A DNA stretch of 64,000 nucleotides from Wocania ichthyoenteri Th78 (lineage in GTDB: Bacteria; Bacteroidota; Bacteroidia; Flavobacteriales; Flavobacteriaceae), in contig NZ_KN525716.1 in the NCBI RefSeq assembly GCF_000789235.1, positions 1,403,674 to 1,467,673 of the forward strand, given 5' to 3'. The notes below the pieces were generated by a model. The model did no database searches and was not told the DNA's origin. It was given only the letters and a program-made list of their open reading frames with translations. The position numbers and the translations under genes are program-made. Shown here in pieces: positions 15,701-24,447 of the stretch (position 1 is its first letter; each line of letters opens with the position of its first letter).

Positions 15701-16948
15701 TTAAAAATTTCTGTCTGGATGATAATTAGTTAATTCTAATGATGGTTTTTGTTCCGAAATAATTTCGGACACCAATTTCCCTGTAGCTGTCCCCATACTC
15801 CAACCCATCATTGCATGACCAGTGGCAACGGTTAAATTTTTACACTTTATAGATTTGCCAATATACGGTAATCCATCTGGTGACACTGGACGCAGTCCAC
15901 AAGCCACATTGTTTTTTTCTTCTACAGTTAAAGTGATTTCAGGATAATATCGTTTAGCTGCATCAGCAATAGCTTCAACTCTAATTTTATTAATATTATG
16001 GTTAATGCCTGCAATTTCCATAGTACCAGCAAACCTTGTAAAACCATGCATTGGTGTTACAGCTACTTTTGCTTCGGTTAAAATGGCCGGTATTGAAATA
16101 TTGGTTTGGTTTGTTGTATTTATCCTGTATCCTTTTCCAGCTTGAAGTAGTAATTTCAATCCTAATTTTTTGCTTAAAATAGGACTCCAAGATCCTGCCG
16201 CCAAAACAAATTCATTTGCTTTTAAAACTTGTTTATTGGTTTTGATGGCTAAAATTTTTTGGTTTTCAATTTCTAAATCTTCAACCTTTTCATTGGTATA
16301 AAAAATAACACCATTATTTTTTAAATACGTTTTCATGTCGCCCATAAACTCATGGGGTGTAGTATGAGAATCGCATTTGTATAAAGTCGCACCTTTAACG
16401 TTTAACGCTACATTTGGTTCTAATTGTTTTAGCTCATTAAGGTTAATTACTTTAGCATCTAAACCTTCTTGTTTTGCTAAATTTGCAGTTTTAATTTCTC
16501 CCTCTAAAGCTTTATCGGTTTGGCACAACATGAGTAAGCCCTTCTTTTCATAATGGAATGAAAAATTTTCATCTCGCTTTATGTCGTCGTATAAATCTTG
16601 ACTTAAAAGCGAAATTGCTTTAATAGTTGGAATTGCTTTTTTAACATGCTTTGCATTGCATGATTTATTAAATGCCAATGTCCATCTTAAAAAATCTAAA
16701 TCTAATCGCGGTTTTATATAAAGTGGACTTGATTTATTAAACATCCATTTCAAGCCTTTTCTCATTACACCTGGTGCAGATAAAGGAATAATATGACTTG
16801 GTGATAAATACCCCGCATTAACATAAGAAGCCCCAGAATCGAGATTAGACTGATCGACAATAGCTACTTGATGTCCTTCTTTTTGAAGATAATATGCAGA
16901 ACATAACCCGATAATTCCACCCCCAATAATTATTACTTTTTTACTCAT
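15701..16948 (-). CDS. FAD-dependent D-amino-acid (D-hydroxyproline) dehydrogenase, DadA-like
   Basis: The 415-residue flavoprotein begins with the dinucleotide-binding VIIIGGGIIGLCSAYYL and ends with the DAO-family sequence LTVATGHAMMGWSMGTATGKLV. It belongs to the DadA/D-amino-acid dehydrogenase group. Its gene starts nine bases after the 4-hydroxyproline epimerase gene, so the likely substrate is cis-4-hydroxy-D-proline, which it would oxidise to 1-pyrroline-4-hydroxy-2-carboxylate. Electrons probably go to the respiratory chain. It is the last gene of the minus-strand operon. Substrate assignment is from context. Confidence 0.85.
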   Translation of the reverse strand: MSKKVIIIGGGIIGLCSAYYLQKEGHQVAIVDQSNLDSGASYVNAGYLSPSHIIPLSAPGVMRKGLKWMFNKSSPLYIKPRLDLDFLRWTLAFNKSCNAKHVKKAIPTIKAISLLSQDLYDDIKRDENFSFHYEKKGLLMLCQTDKALEGEIKTANLAKQEGLDAKVINLNELKQLEPNVALNVKGATLYKCDSHTTPHEFMGDMKTYLKNNGVIFYTNEKVEDLEIENQKILAIKTNKQVLKANEFVLAAGSWSPILSKKLGLKLLLQAGKGYRINTTNQTNISIPAILTEAKVAVTPMHGFTRFAGTMEIAGINHNINKIRVEAIADAAKRYYPEITLTVEEKNNVACGLRPVSPDGLPYIGKSIKCKNLTVATGHAMMGWSMGTATGKLVSEIISEQKPSLELTNYHPDRNF

Positions 16949-16957
16949 AATTAAAAA

Positions 16958-17968
16958 TCAAATGACTTGAAAACCGTGAGCGTAAGGATCATCTTCGTCA
17001 TCAATAAAAATTGTATTATACCCATAAACTTTTGCCCAACCTTGAATACTTGGTACTATTGCTATTTTACCATCTAAAATTGTTTCTTGTTCAATTCTAC
17101 CAATAAATTTTGAACCAATAAAACTTTCGTGAATAAAGTCTTCATTCTTTTTTAGTTTTCCTTTAGCATGCAATTGTGCTAATCTTGCAGATGTTCCTGT
17201 ACCACAAGGTGACCGATCTATCGCTTTATCGCCATAAAACACCGCATTTCGTCCAGAAGATGTTGGATCGATTGGATTTCCTGTCCACAACATATGAGTC
17301 ACATTTTTAATGGTTTTGTTTTCAGGGTGAATAAACTTATTAGGATATTTTTCGTTGATTCTATCTCGTACCACTTGCGAATATTGAACGATTTTTGAAG
17401 CCGTAAAATCATGTATTCCTGAAAAATTTTTCTGTGGATCAACTATAGCGTAAAAATTCCCTCCATAAGCTACATCAAAAAGGATTTCACCCAATTCTGG
17501 ACAATCAATTGTTAAGTTTTCTACTGCTAAATAGCTTTTTATGTTGGTTAATTTTACCCAATCTACTTTGTTTTTGGTTTGTTGATATTCAATTTCAACC
17601 AAACCAGCTGGTGCTTCCATTCTGATTTTCCCTGGAATCTTGGGTGTAATTAAACCTTCTTCAATGGCAATTGTAATTGTACCAATTGTTCCGTGTCCAC
17701 ACATTGGTAAACAACCAGAAGTTTCAATAAAAAGAATAGCAAAATCATTTTCAAGGTTATGTGGTGGGTAAATAATACTACCACTCATCATATCATGTCC
17801 ACGAGGTTCAAACATTAAACCTTTACGAATCCAATCGTATTCTTTTAAAAAGTGCTGCCGCTTTTCACTCATAGTTTTACCAATTAGATTTGGGCCTCCA
17901 CTTTTAACAACTCTTACAGGGTTTCCACAAGTGTGTGCATCAATACACACAAATTTTGTTTTACTCAT
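16958..17968 (-). CDS. 4-hydroxyproline epimerase (proline racemase family)
   Basis: The 336-residue enzyme has both active-site cysteines of the two-base mechanism: Cys90 in LPMCGHGTIG and Cys255 in SPCGTGTSARLAQLHAKGKL. Presence of two Cys argues for epimerase or racemase activity, not for the related 3-hydroxyproline dehydratase, where one Cys is replaced. It should convert trans-4-hydroxy-L-proline to the cis-D form. The neighbouring genes supply every later step of hydroxyproline breakdown, which favours hydroxyproline over proline as substrate. The start overlaps the preceding peptidase gene by eight bases. Confidence 0.9.
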   Translation of the reverse strand: MSKTKFVCIDAHTCGNPVRVVKSGGPNLIGKTMSEKRQHFLKEYDWIRKGLMFEPRGHDMMSGSIIYPPHNLENDFAILFIETSGCLPMCGHGTIGTITIAIEEGLITPKIPGKIRMEAPAGLVEIEYQQTKNKVDWVKLTNIKSYLAVENLTIDCPELGEILFDVAYGGNFYAIVDPQKNFSGIHDFTASKIVQYSQVVRDRINEKYPNKFIHPENKTIKNVTHMLWTGNPIDPTSSGRNAVFYGDKAIDRSPCGTGTSARLAQLHAKGKLKKNEDFIHESFIGSKFIGRIEQETILDGKIAIVPSIQGWAKVYGYNTIFIDDEDDPYAHGFQVI

Positions 17969-19682
17969 TTAATTTTTCCTCTATATAGTTGTCCATACGC
18001 TTTTCCATAATTGAAAGCGTTACAGTTCCTTCTTCAAGAATAACTTCATGAAATTGACGAATATCAAACTTTTCACCTAAAGCTTTTTCTACTTTTTTAC
18101 GTAGTTGCCTGATTTTAATTTCTCCTATTTTGTATGATAATGCTTGTCCTGGCCAAGAAATATACCTGTCTGTTTCTGTTTTCACTTCGTGAATTGACAA
18201 CGCCGTATTTTCAGACATATAATCAATCATTTGCTGTCTTGTCCAACCTTTTGCATGAACTCCAGTGTCAACAACTAATCTGCAAGCTCTCCACATTTCG
18301 TAAGTTAACTGTCCAAATTTTTCATAAGGTGTTGTGTAAATACCCATTTCTTCTACTAAATATTCTGAATATAATCCCCAACCTTCACCATAAGCTGATA
18401 AATATAACCCTCTTCTAAAATCGGGAATTATTTTTGGCAATTCATTATTCAATGACATTTGTAAATGATGACCCGGAACGGCTTCGTGTGCTGTTAAGGC
18501 AGGAATTGTATATAATGTTCTGCTAGGTAAATTATAAGTGTTTACCCAATAAAACCCAGCTGTTGTTTCACTATAAGAACCAGAATATCTTCCTGCTGTA
18601 TAATTTGGCGCAATTGCCTCTGGAACTGGAACAACGCCATAAGGTTTACGTGGTAATGTTATAAAATATTTAGGTAATTCAGCATCTATTCTTTTAGATA
18701 TATCACGTGCAAACATTAACAATTCCTTAGCTGTTTTTGGATAAAATTGCTCGTCAGTTCTAAGGAATTTTAAAAACTCAGCAAATGATCCTTTAAAATT
18801 CAAATCAGAAATAATTTTATTCATTTCTGATTTAATTCTGGCTACTTCTTGCAACCCAATTTGATGAACATCATCAGCTGAATATTTAGAACTTGTAGTA
18901 AAATAATTGATTCTGTTTTGATAAAATGCTTTCCCATTTGGAACAGTTGAGATGCCTAAACCTTGTCTTGTATTTGGAAGGTATTCATCTTCAAAAAAGG
19001 TTTTTATCTTTTTATATTGATCTATTGCGTTTTTCTGAACACTGATTTTGGCAACGTTAATTATAGAATCTTTTAATTCTTTTGAAAACGATTCTGGTAA
19101 CTTATTAAATGGTTTAAAAAACTCACTTTGGGTTACGTCCGAAAGAATGTGTTTATTATAAGTGTCTTCATAATTATGAAAAATTGCTTTAGGCTGTGCG
19201 AGCCCTTCTTTTATCGCTCCTCTTAATAAACTTATATTGTAATCAACCTTTTGTGGTAAGTTGTCTAGTGTTTTTAAATATTCAATTACTTGCTCCTTTT
19301 TTTCAAAAGTCCTATTTCCCATTCTACTCAAATTCAAGTGAAAAGCAGATTCATTTGTTATTGTATTCAAGTACGTCTTATAGGTATTTGCATCAATTTT
19401 ATCCTGCAAAACGAATAGTAGCAACTCTCTAGATATTTGCTCTGTTTTAGATAAACCTTCGACAGCTAGCAACTCTAATTCTTTTTTAAGTTTTATTGAA
19501 AAATCAGCTTCGGCTTGATAATATTTAATCGTGTTTTCTAAAGATTCATTTCGCTTAAATTCATATTCTCTTTCCGCTTCATATTTTGCAATAATTGCGT
19601 TTAATTTATCTGAATCTGATATTTGTTTAAACGATAAAAAAACTAAAAAGGAAAAGAGGTAGTATAGTTTGAATCTTTTCAT
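17961..19682 (-). CDS. DUF885 family zinc peptidase, exported
   Basis: The 573-residue protein has an N-terminal hydrophobic signal (LYYLFSFLVFLSF) and the gluzincin motif HEAVPGHHLQ (H399, E400, H405) typical of DUF885, with the third ligand expected in the downstream YGEGWGLYSEYL glutamate. DUF885 proteins are thought to be carboxypeptidase-like metallopeptidases. It is embedded between the aldehyde dehydrogenase (16 bases away) and the epimerase (8-base overlap), so it probably works in the same pathway, perhaps releasing hydroxyproline or proline from imported peptides. That link is inference from operon position. Confidence 0.82.
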   Translation of the reverse strand: MKRFKLYYLFSFLVFLSFKQISDSDKLNAIIAKYEAEREYEFKRNESLENTIKYYQAEADFSIKLKKELELLAVEGLSKTEQISRELLLFVLQDKIDANTYKTYLNTITNESAFHLNLSRMGNRTFEKKEQVIEYLKTLDNLPQKVDYNISLLRGAIKEGLAQPKAIFHNYEDTYNKHILSDVTQSEFFKPFNKLPESFSKELKDSIINVAKISVQKNAIDQYKKIKTFFEDEYLPNTRQGLGISTVPNGKAFYQNRINYFTTSSKYSADDVHQIGLQEVARIKSEMNKIISDLNFKGSFAEFLKFLRTDEQFYPKTAKELLMFARDISKRIDAELPKYFITLPRKPYGVVPVPEAIAPNYTAGRYSGSYSETTAGFYWVNTYNLPSRTLYTIPALTAHEAVPGHHLQMSLNNELPKIIPDFRRGLYLSAYGEGWGLYSEYLVEEMGIYTTPYEKFGQLTYEMWRACRLVVDTGVHAKGWTRQQMIDYMSENTALSIHEVKTETDRYISWPGQALSYKIGEIKIRQLRKKVEKALGEKFDIRQFHEVILEEGTVTLSIMEKRMDNYIEEKLNE

Positions 19683-19698
19683 AAAACACGATTAAATA

Positions 19699-21282
19699 TT
19701 AAATTTGTTGATTAGTAAGTTTCCCATTTACAATTCTTAGAATCTCTAATGGATTTTCGTTTTTCAATTCATCTGGAAGCAATTCGTTTGGCCAATCTTG
19801 ATAACTAAATGGTCGAACCCATCTTTTAATAGAATCTACACCAACTGCTGTAAATCTTGAATCTGTTGATGCAGGATATGGGCCTCCGTGTTGCATGGAT
19901 GGACAAACCTCAACACCGGTTGGTACACCGTTAAAAATAATACGCCCCACTCTATTTTGCAATGCACTAATACTATTTGAATGCTCAGTAATTTCATTAT
20001 TATCAGAAATTATTGTTCCAGTGAGTTGCCCTTCTAAATTTGAAATAACGGCTTCTAATTGTGCTTCATTTTCACATTGAACAACTAATGAAAATGGTCC
20101 GAAAACCTCGTGATGTAATGTTGGATTATTTAAAAATGTTTCACCTTCAACTGTGGTAGCCACTTGTCTTGCAAAATTAGGCTCTACTTCATTTTCGTAA
20201 CCAGCTAAAACTTTTAATCCTTTTTGAGATAATGCTTTTGTTTTATTGGTTTCGTAAGCTCCTGCAATATTTGGATGCAACATACACGAAGGTTCTATTT
20301 TTACAATTTCTTTAGCTAAAGTGTTTACAAAATTGGTTAACCCTTCAGATTTAATACCAATGATTAATCCTGGGTTTGTGCAAAATTGCCCTGAGCCTAA
20401 AGTAATTGAGCCTGCATATGTTTGAGCAATTGTCTCTGCTCTATTCTTTAATGCTTTTGGCAACAGAACAACTGGATTTATACTTCCCATTTCTGCAAAT
20501 ACAGGAATTGGTTCGTCTCGTTTTGCTGCTAAATTATATAATGCACGACCACCTTTTATGCTTCCTGTAAAACCTACTGCCTTAACTTTTGAATGTTGTA
20601 CTAAAGCTTGACCAACTTCAATACCACTACTATTTAAGTTTGAAAACACACCATTCGGCATGCCTGTTTTTTCTGCTGCTTTTATAACTGCTGAAGCTAC
20701 CATTTCGCCAGTTCCTGCATGCATTGGGTGCGATTTAACAATAACGGGGCATCCTGCTGCTAATGCCGCAGCGGTGTCACCCCCTGCTGTTGAAAACGCC
20801 AACGGGAAATTTGATGCTCCGAAAACGACAACGGGTCCTAAAGCCACATTCATTTTTCTTAAATCTACTTTTGGCAATGGTTGACGGTCTGGTAGTGCGG
20901 TATCGATAGATGCATCGACCCAATTACCTGCTTCAATATGATTTGCAAAAGCGCGTAATTGCCCCAATGTTCTACCGCGTTCGCCTATGGCTCTCCCATT
21001 TGGCAAGCCGCTTTCTGAGGAATATACTTGTAATAACTCGTCGCCCAAAGCTTCAATTTCGTTAGCAATTTCTCTTAGGAATGTTGCTTTTTTCACTCCT
21101 GATATTTTAGAATAAGTTTTAAATGCTTCTGAAGCTAATTCCACTGCTTGATTAACCTCATCGTTTGATGCTTCTGTGATGCCCCATGGGTTTTCAATAT
21201 TCAGTAAAGGATTAAATGTTTTAAATGTTTTACTTCCTTTTGCTGATAGTTGATTTCCGATGTAGTTTTTTCCTGTTATCAT
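19699..21282 (-). CDS. Aldehyde dehydrogenase, probable alpha-ketoglutarate semialdehyde dehydrogenase
   Basis: The 527-residue protein belongs to the NADP-type aldehyde dehydrogenases: catalytic Cys301 in GSGQFCTNPGL, general base Glu264 in VFAEMGSINP, and the Rossmann motif GFTGSIKGG at 238-245. This branch oxidises 2,5-dioxopentanoate to 2-oxoglutarate in hydroxyproline and pentose pathways. With the epimerase, oxidase and DHDPS-like deaminase nearby it supplies the last step of hydroxyproline catabolism. It lies in the middle of the operon, separated from the deaminase gene by a DUF1272 gene and repeats. Confidence 0.9.
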   Translation of the reverse strand: MITGKNYIGNQLSAKGSKTFKTFNPLLNIENPWGITEASNDEVNQAVELASEAFKTYSKISGVKKATFLREIANEIEALGDELLQVYSSESGLPNGRAIGERGRTLGQLRAFANHIEAGNWVDASIDTALPDRQPLPKVDLRKMNVALGPVVVFGASNFPLAFSTAGGDTAAALAAGCPVIVKSHPMHAGTGEMVASAVIKAAEKTGMPNGVFSNLNSSGIEVGQALVQHSKVKAVGFTGSIKGGRALYNLAAKRDEPIPVFAEMGSINPVVLLPKALKNRAETIAQTYAGSITLGSGQFCTNPGLIIGIKSEGLTNFVNTLAKEIVKIEPSCMLHPNIAGAYETNKTKALSQKGLKVLAGYENEVEPNFARQVATTVEGETFLNNPTLHHEVFGPFSLVVQCENEAQLEAVISNLEGQLTGTIISDNNEITEHSNSISALQNRVGRIIFNGVPTGVEVCPSMQHGGPYPASTDSRFTAVGVDSIKRWVRPFSYQDWPNELLPDELKNENPLEILRIVNGKLTNQQI

Positions 21283-21293
21283 AACTGTTTTTT

Positions 21294-21363
21294 GTCATTC
21301 TGCGCTACAACGCTGAATCGATTTTTTGTTTCATTGTGGATTCCGCATCAAATGCGGAATGAC
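21294..21363 (+). repeat. Compound inverted-repeat element (GTCATTC ... GAATGAC)
   Basis: The 70-base stretch begins GTCATTCTGCG and ends GGAATGAC, and contains the hairpin ATTCCGCAT-CAA-ATGCGGAAT at about 21340-21360. It belongs with other short repeats of the type ATTCC...GGAATGAC in this window and sits inside the hydroxyproline operon between the DUF1272 and aldehyde dehydrogenase genes. Confidence 0.6.
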
Positions 21364-21442
21364 AAACATTGCTAATTTGTCTTATATTTCGATGCTAAAC
21401 ATCAATTTGATAGCTTACTTTTTATTCGCTTTAAATGTGCTT

Positions 21443-21679
21443 CTACATATCTACTGGTTTGTGAACTATTTTAGTTGATACTGGATATTTTTCTAATAAA
21501 TTTTTTGGACGAACTGGTCGTTTTTCAAAATCACCGCCGCAGTTTGGGCAAACTTGCTGTAAAATTGAATCTACACAATCTTTACAAAATGTACATTCAA
21601 ACGTACAAATCATAGCCTCTTGAGAATCAAATGGTAATGATTTATTACAGTGTTCGCATGTTGGTCTTATTTCTAACAT
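21443..21679 (-). CDS. DUF1272 zinc-ribbon-like small protein
   Basis: From ATG at 21677-21679 the product is 78 residues and opens with the family signature LEIRPTCEHCNKSLP, followed by ICTFECTFCKDC and VCPNCGGDF. Eight or more cysteines in C-x-x-C pairs suggest binding of one or two zinc ions. The longer frame that reads upstream is rejected because it runs through a dispersed repeat. Function is unknown; it may be redox or metal related. Its place inside a hydroxyproline operon, flanked by repeats on both sides, looks like a later insertion. Confidence 0.85.
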   Translation of the reverse strand: MLEIRPTCEHCNKSLPFDSQEAMICTFECTFCKDCVDSILQQVCPNCGGDFEKRPVRPKNLLEKYPVSTKIVHKPVDM

Positions 21680-21696
21680 TTTATTTTTATTAGTGT

Positions 21697-21798
21697 ATTC
21701 CTGCCTTCGCAGGACTGACAAAAAAACAAAAAATACAGCCTTTCGACTACGTCCAAGACAAGCTACAAGACTGGCCGCTTTTTGGATTGGTAACACCC
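21697..21798 (+). repeat. Dispersed repeats between DUF1272 and the deaminase gene
   Basis: Two pieces are seen. ATTCCTGCCTTCGCAGGACTGACA (21697-21720) is one copy of a short palindromic repeat. It is followed by a non-coding stretch containing TTTCGACTACGTCCAAGAC and ending with GGTAACACCC (21789-21798), the reverse complement of the end of the element at 7717. The latter similarity is short, so a common origin is tentative. Confidence 0.5.
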
Positions 21799-21805
21799 AA
21801 ATTAT

Positions 21806-22732
21806 TTATACTAGAGCACTTAAATTTTTATACTCTGGTAATATTGGACGTGTTCTTAATCCTGCTTCTATTATGTCGATTACGTGTTTACGTTCGTTGC
21901 CGTGAAGTGGTAAACGTGGTTCACGAACATTTTCGGATCCTATACCTGTGTACACTTCGGCTAGCTTTATATTTTGCACTAATTTAGGGTTTATATCTAA
22001 CTCTAGCAATGGTAAAAACCAGCGGTAAATTTCGATGGCTTCTTTAATTCTGCCTGCTTTTTGTAGCTCGTAAATGGCAACGGTTTCGGCGGGAAATGCG
22101 CACACTAAACCAGCTACCCAACCGTCAGCTCCCATGAGTAAACTTTCTAGAGCGACAGTATCAACACCTGTCATTATTTTTAATCTATCACCAAAACGAT
22201 TTTTTATTCTGGTAACGTTTGAGATATCTCTTGTTGATTCTTTTACAGCTTCAATATTATCGCATTTAAGTAACTCTTCGAACATATCTAAAGTCACTTC
22301 AATTTTATAATCTACTGGATTATTGTAAATCATTATTGGCAAGGATGTGTTATTTGCCACAGCTTTGAAATACTCCACTGTCTCTCTATCTCCAGATTTG
22401 TAACGCATTGGCGGCAACATCATGAGTCCTTTTGCACCATCTTCCTCAGCTTTTTGAGCAGCGGCGATAGCACCTTTTGTAGATTGTTCAGCAACATTCA
22501 TTAAAACAGGAACTTGTCCTTCAACAATTTCAACCGTTGTTTTAACTAAAACACTTTTTTCTTCATCTAGTAAAGTACTTGCTTCTCCTAATGTTCCCCC
22601 AAGGACAATGCCATGAACACCTGCATCTAATTGTGCCTTAATATTGGTTTCGAACATTTGTAAATCCAAAGTATCACTATCAGTAAACTTTGTTGTAACT
22701 GCTGGCATAACGCCTTCCCATTTTAAACTCAT
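21806..22732 (-). CDS. DHDPS-family aldolase, probable 1-pyrroline-4-hydroxy-2-carboxylate deaminase
   Basis: The 308-residue protein is a DapA/NAL-type TIM barrel with the Schiff-base lysine in EAVKESTRD (K164), the YNNP motif with catalytic Tyr136, and GGTLGEASTL at the substrate carboxylate site. In hydroxyproline pathways a member of this family deaminates and dehydrates pyrroline-4-hydroxy-2-carboxylate to alpha-ketoglutarate semialdehyde. The surrounding epimerase, D-amino-acid oxidase and aldehyde dehydrogenase make this the best assignment. It is the first gene of the minus-strand operon, divergent from an AraC regulator. Confidence 0.87.
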   Translation of the reverse strand: MSLKWEGVMPAVTTKFTDSDTLDLQMFETNIKAQLDAGVHGIVLGGTLGEASTLLDEEKSVLVKTTVEIVEGQVPVLMNVAEQSTKGAIAAAQKAEEDGAKGLMMLPPMRYKSGDRETVEYFKAVANNTSLPIMIYNNPVDYKIEVTLDMFEELLKCDNIEAVKESTRDISNVTRIKNRFGDRLKIMTGVDTVALESLLMGADGWVAGLVCAFPAETVAIYELQKAGRIKEAIEIYRWFLPLLELDINPKLVQNIKLAEVYTGIGSENVREPRLPLHGNERKHVIDIIEAGLRTRPILPEYKNLSALV

Positions 22733-22793
22733 TATTATGCTATTTAATTTTTACCAAAATTATAATTTGTTTGACTAGTTTAATAATGCTTGT

Positions 22794-22821
22794 TTATCCA
22801 GAACATATACTATATTATCCA
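22794..22821. promoter_or_regulatory. Direct repeats TTATCCA, 21 bp apart, in the hydroxyproline divergent region
   Basis: TTATCCA occurs at 22794-22800 and again at 22815-22821, exactly 21 bp later, between the divergent deaminase and AraC genes; TTATCC also appears at 22866-22871. Two-turn phasing is what an AraC dimer would need. A perfect -7 box match TAATTTTG for the minus-strand operon lies at 22755-22762, about 30 bases downstream of the repeats in the transcription direction. Binding is inferred. Confidence 0.45.
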
Positions 22822-22927
22822 TACATGTATTCATAATAATTAATTAGAGTATTATTTATGTACCTTTATCCTCTCTGTCTCTATCAATACGCCTCTCCAA
22901 AGGAGAGAAATAAAAAAGCAATTAAAA

Positions 22928-23773
22928 TTGAACGTTTTACCCTTTAAAATACCAAAACCAGAACATGATGCCTTTATTTTTCAGGTAGATTATACGGATG
23001 CATTTTATGATAAATTACACCAACATGAAGAGATTCAAATAAGTTTTATTGTTGAAGGCGAAGGCACTTTAATTGTTGGCGATACTATAAATGATTATAC
23101 CAAAAATGACATTTTGGTAATTGGCAGTAATATTCCGCATGTGTTTAAAAGCGATTTGAATACTTCAACCACATCACACATGCTATCTTTATTTTTTACC
23201 AAACAGTCTTTTGGAACTCATTTTTTTGAATTGGAAGCTTTAAAAGAATTAGAGCCTTTTTTTAAGCGCGCCAAACACGGTTTTAAAATAATATCGAAAA
23301 AAAAACTGTTTAAAGATTTGTTTTTTGAAATTGAAAAGGCAACCAAATTGAATCGATTTATTGCGCTTCTTCAGCTTCTAAAAATAGCTTCAAAATGTAA
23401 CTATAAAAGTTTATCTTCTTTTATTTACGATAAAAAATATTCTGATAATGAAGGGAACAGAATGCGAAATGTTTTTGAATATACTATGAATCATTTTGAA
23501 AGCGACATCACATTAAGCACCATTGCCGAAGTTGCAAACATGACTAAAAATGCATTCTGTAAATATTTTAAAAAGCGTACTAATAAAACCTATATTCAGT
23601 TTTTAAATGAATTACGATTAGAGCATGCTTGCAAGCTTTTACTATCAAATAAAGATTTAACAATTTCTGAAGTTGCCGAAAAATCGGGGTTTAATAATAT
23701 GTCTAATTTTAATAGACAGTTTAAGGTTGTAAAACAATTGAGTCCAACTGGTTTTAAGAATAATAATTTATAA
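22928..23773 (+). CDS. AraC-family regulator with cupin sensor domain
   Basis: The 281-residue protein has an N-terminal cupin (KLHQHEEIQISFIVEGEGTL, with the turn HVF after the ligand pocket) and a C-terminal double helix-turn-helix (ITLSTIAEVANMTKNAFCKYFKKRT and LTISEVAEKSGFNNMSNFNRQFK). The start is an in-frame TTG at 22928; the downstream sequence VLPFKIPKPEHDA is the expected N-terminus of this group and no ATG lies nearby. It is transcribed divergently from the hydroxyproline operon and probably activates it when an intermediate binds the cupin. Ligand is not known. Confidence 0.87.
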   Translation: MNVLPFKIPKPEHDAFIFQVDYTDAFYDKLHQHEEIQISFIVEGEGTLIVGDTINDYTKNDILVIGSNIPHVFKSDLNTSTTSHMLSLFFTKQSFGTHFFELEALKELEPFFKRAKHGFKIISKKKLFKDLFFEIEKATKLNRFIALLQLLKIASKCNYKSLSSFIYDKKYSDNEGNRMRNVFEYTMNHFESDITLSTIAEVANMTKNAFCKYFKKRTNKTYIQFLNELRLEHACKLLLSNKDLTISEVAEKSGFNNMSNFNRQFKVVKQLSPTGFKNNNL

Positions 23774-24346
23774 TTTCTTTACGTAATCAGTAATAATAAC
23801 GATTTGTGTAGGCCCAACTTTACCTTCAATGTATTTATCGTTATCACGATCTAAACGAATGTTTCTTACGGCCGTTCCTTGTTTAGCAACCATACTTGAG
23901 CCCTTTACTTTTAGGTCTTTTATTAAAACTACAGAATCTCCAGCTTCTAAAATAACACCATTTACATCTCTATGAATTACCTTATCACCTTCTTCAACAC
24001 CTTCTCCAGTAGCTTTTGCAAACTCTAAAATATCATCTTCTAAATACATCATATCTAGCAAATCTTGTGGCCAACCTTCTGCTTTTAATCTGCTTAAAAG
24101 TCTCCAAACAACTACTTTTACCGCTTGATGTTCGCTCCACATACTATCATTTAAACATCTCCAATGATTTGCATCTGTAGTTTCTGGATTATTTATTTGA
24201 GAAATGCATGTGTTACAAGCTAGTAAACTTCCATCAACTCCTACGGTTGATGCTGGTGGCACTTCGTATATATCTAAATTCTCGGTGGCTGCACATAATT
24301 CGCATGCATTATTGCTTCTTTCTTGTAACGTTTGTAATAAACTCAT
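23768..24346 (-). CDS. PhnA/YjdM-type zinc-ribbon protein
   Basis: The 192-residue product has an N-terminal zinc ribbon made of C-x-x-C pairs (CELC at about residue 15 and CNTC at about 44), a middle HWRCLNDSMWSEHQAVKVVVWRLL segment and a C-terminal SH3-like PhnA domain (GDSVVLIKDLKVKGSS, GPTQIVI). Despite the historical name these proteins are not needed for phosphonate breakdown and their role is unclear. The stop overlaps the end of the convergent AraC gene by six bases. Confidence 0.87.
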   Translation of the reverse strand: MSLLQTLQERSNNACELCAATENLDIYEVPPASTVGVDGSLLACNTCISQINNPETTDANHWRCLNDSMWSEHQAVKVVVWRLLSRLKAEGWPQDLLDMMYLEDDILEFAKATGEGVEEGDKVIHRDVNGVILEAGDSVVLIKDLKVKGSSMVAKQGTAVRNIRLDRDNDKYIEGKVGPTQIVIITDYVKKL

Positions 24347-24412
24347 GGGTTGCTTTTTGATTTTACAATATTACGCTTAAATAAAAGGTTCTACAAGTTT
24401 GTGTTTTGGTAA

Positions 24413-24447
24413 GCAAAAAAGAGACACCAATGGCATCTCTCCTTTTT
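24413..24447 (-). terminator. Terminator of the IS-disrupted gene
   Basis: On the minus strand AGAGATGCCATTGGTGTCTCT (a stem of about eight bp with minor imperfections) is followed by TTTTTT, 18 bases after the stop codon at 24465. The other strand also shows a T run after the hairpin. Confidence 0.65.

Noticed and set aside
21680-21796. N-terminal extension of the DUF1272 protein
   Set aside because: It translates a dispersed palindromic repeat; the family begins at the Met encoded at 21677-21679.
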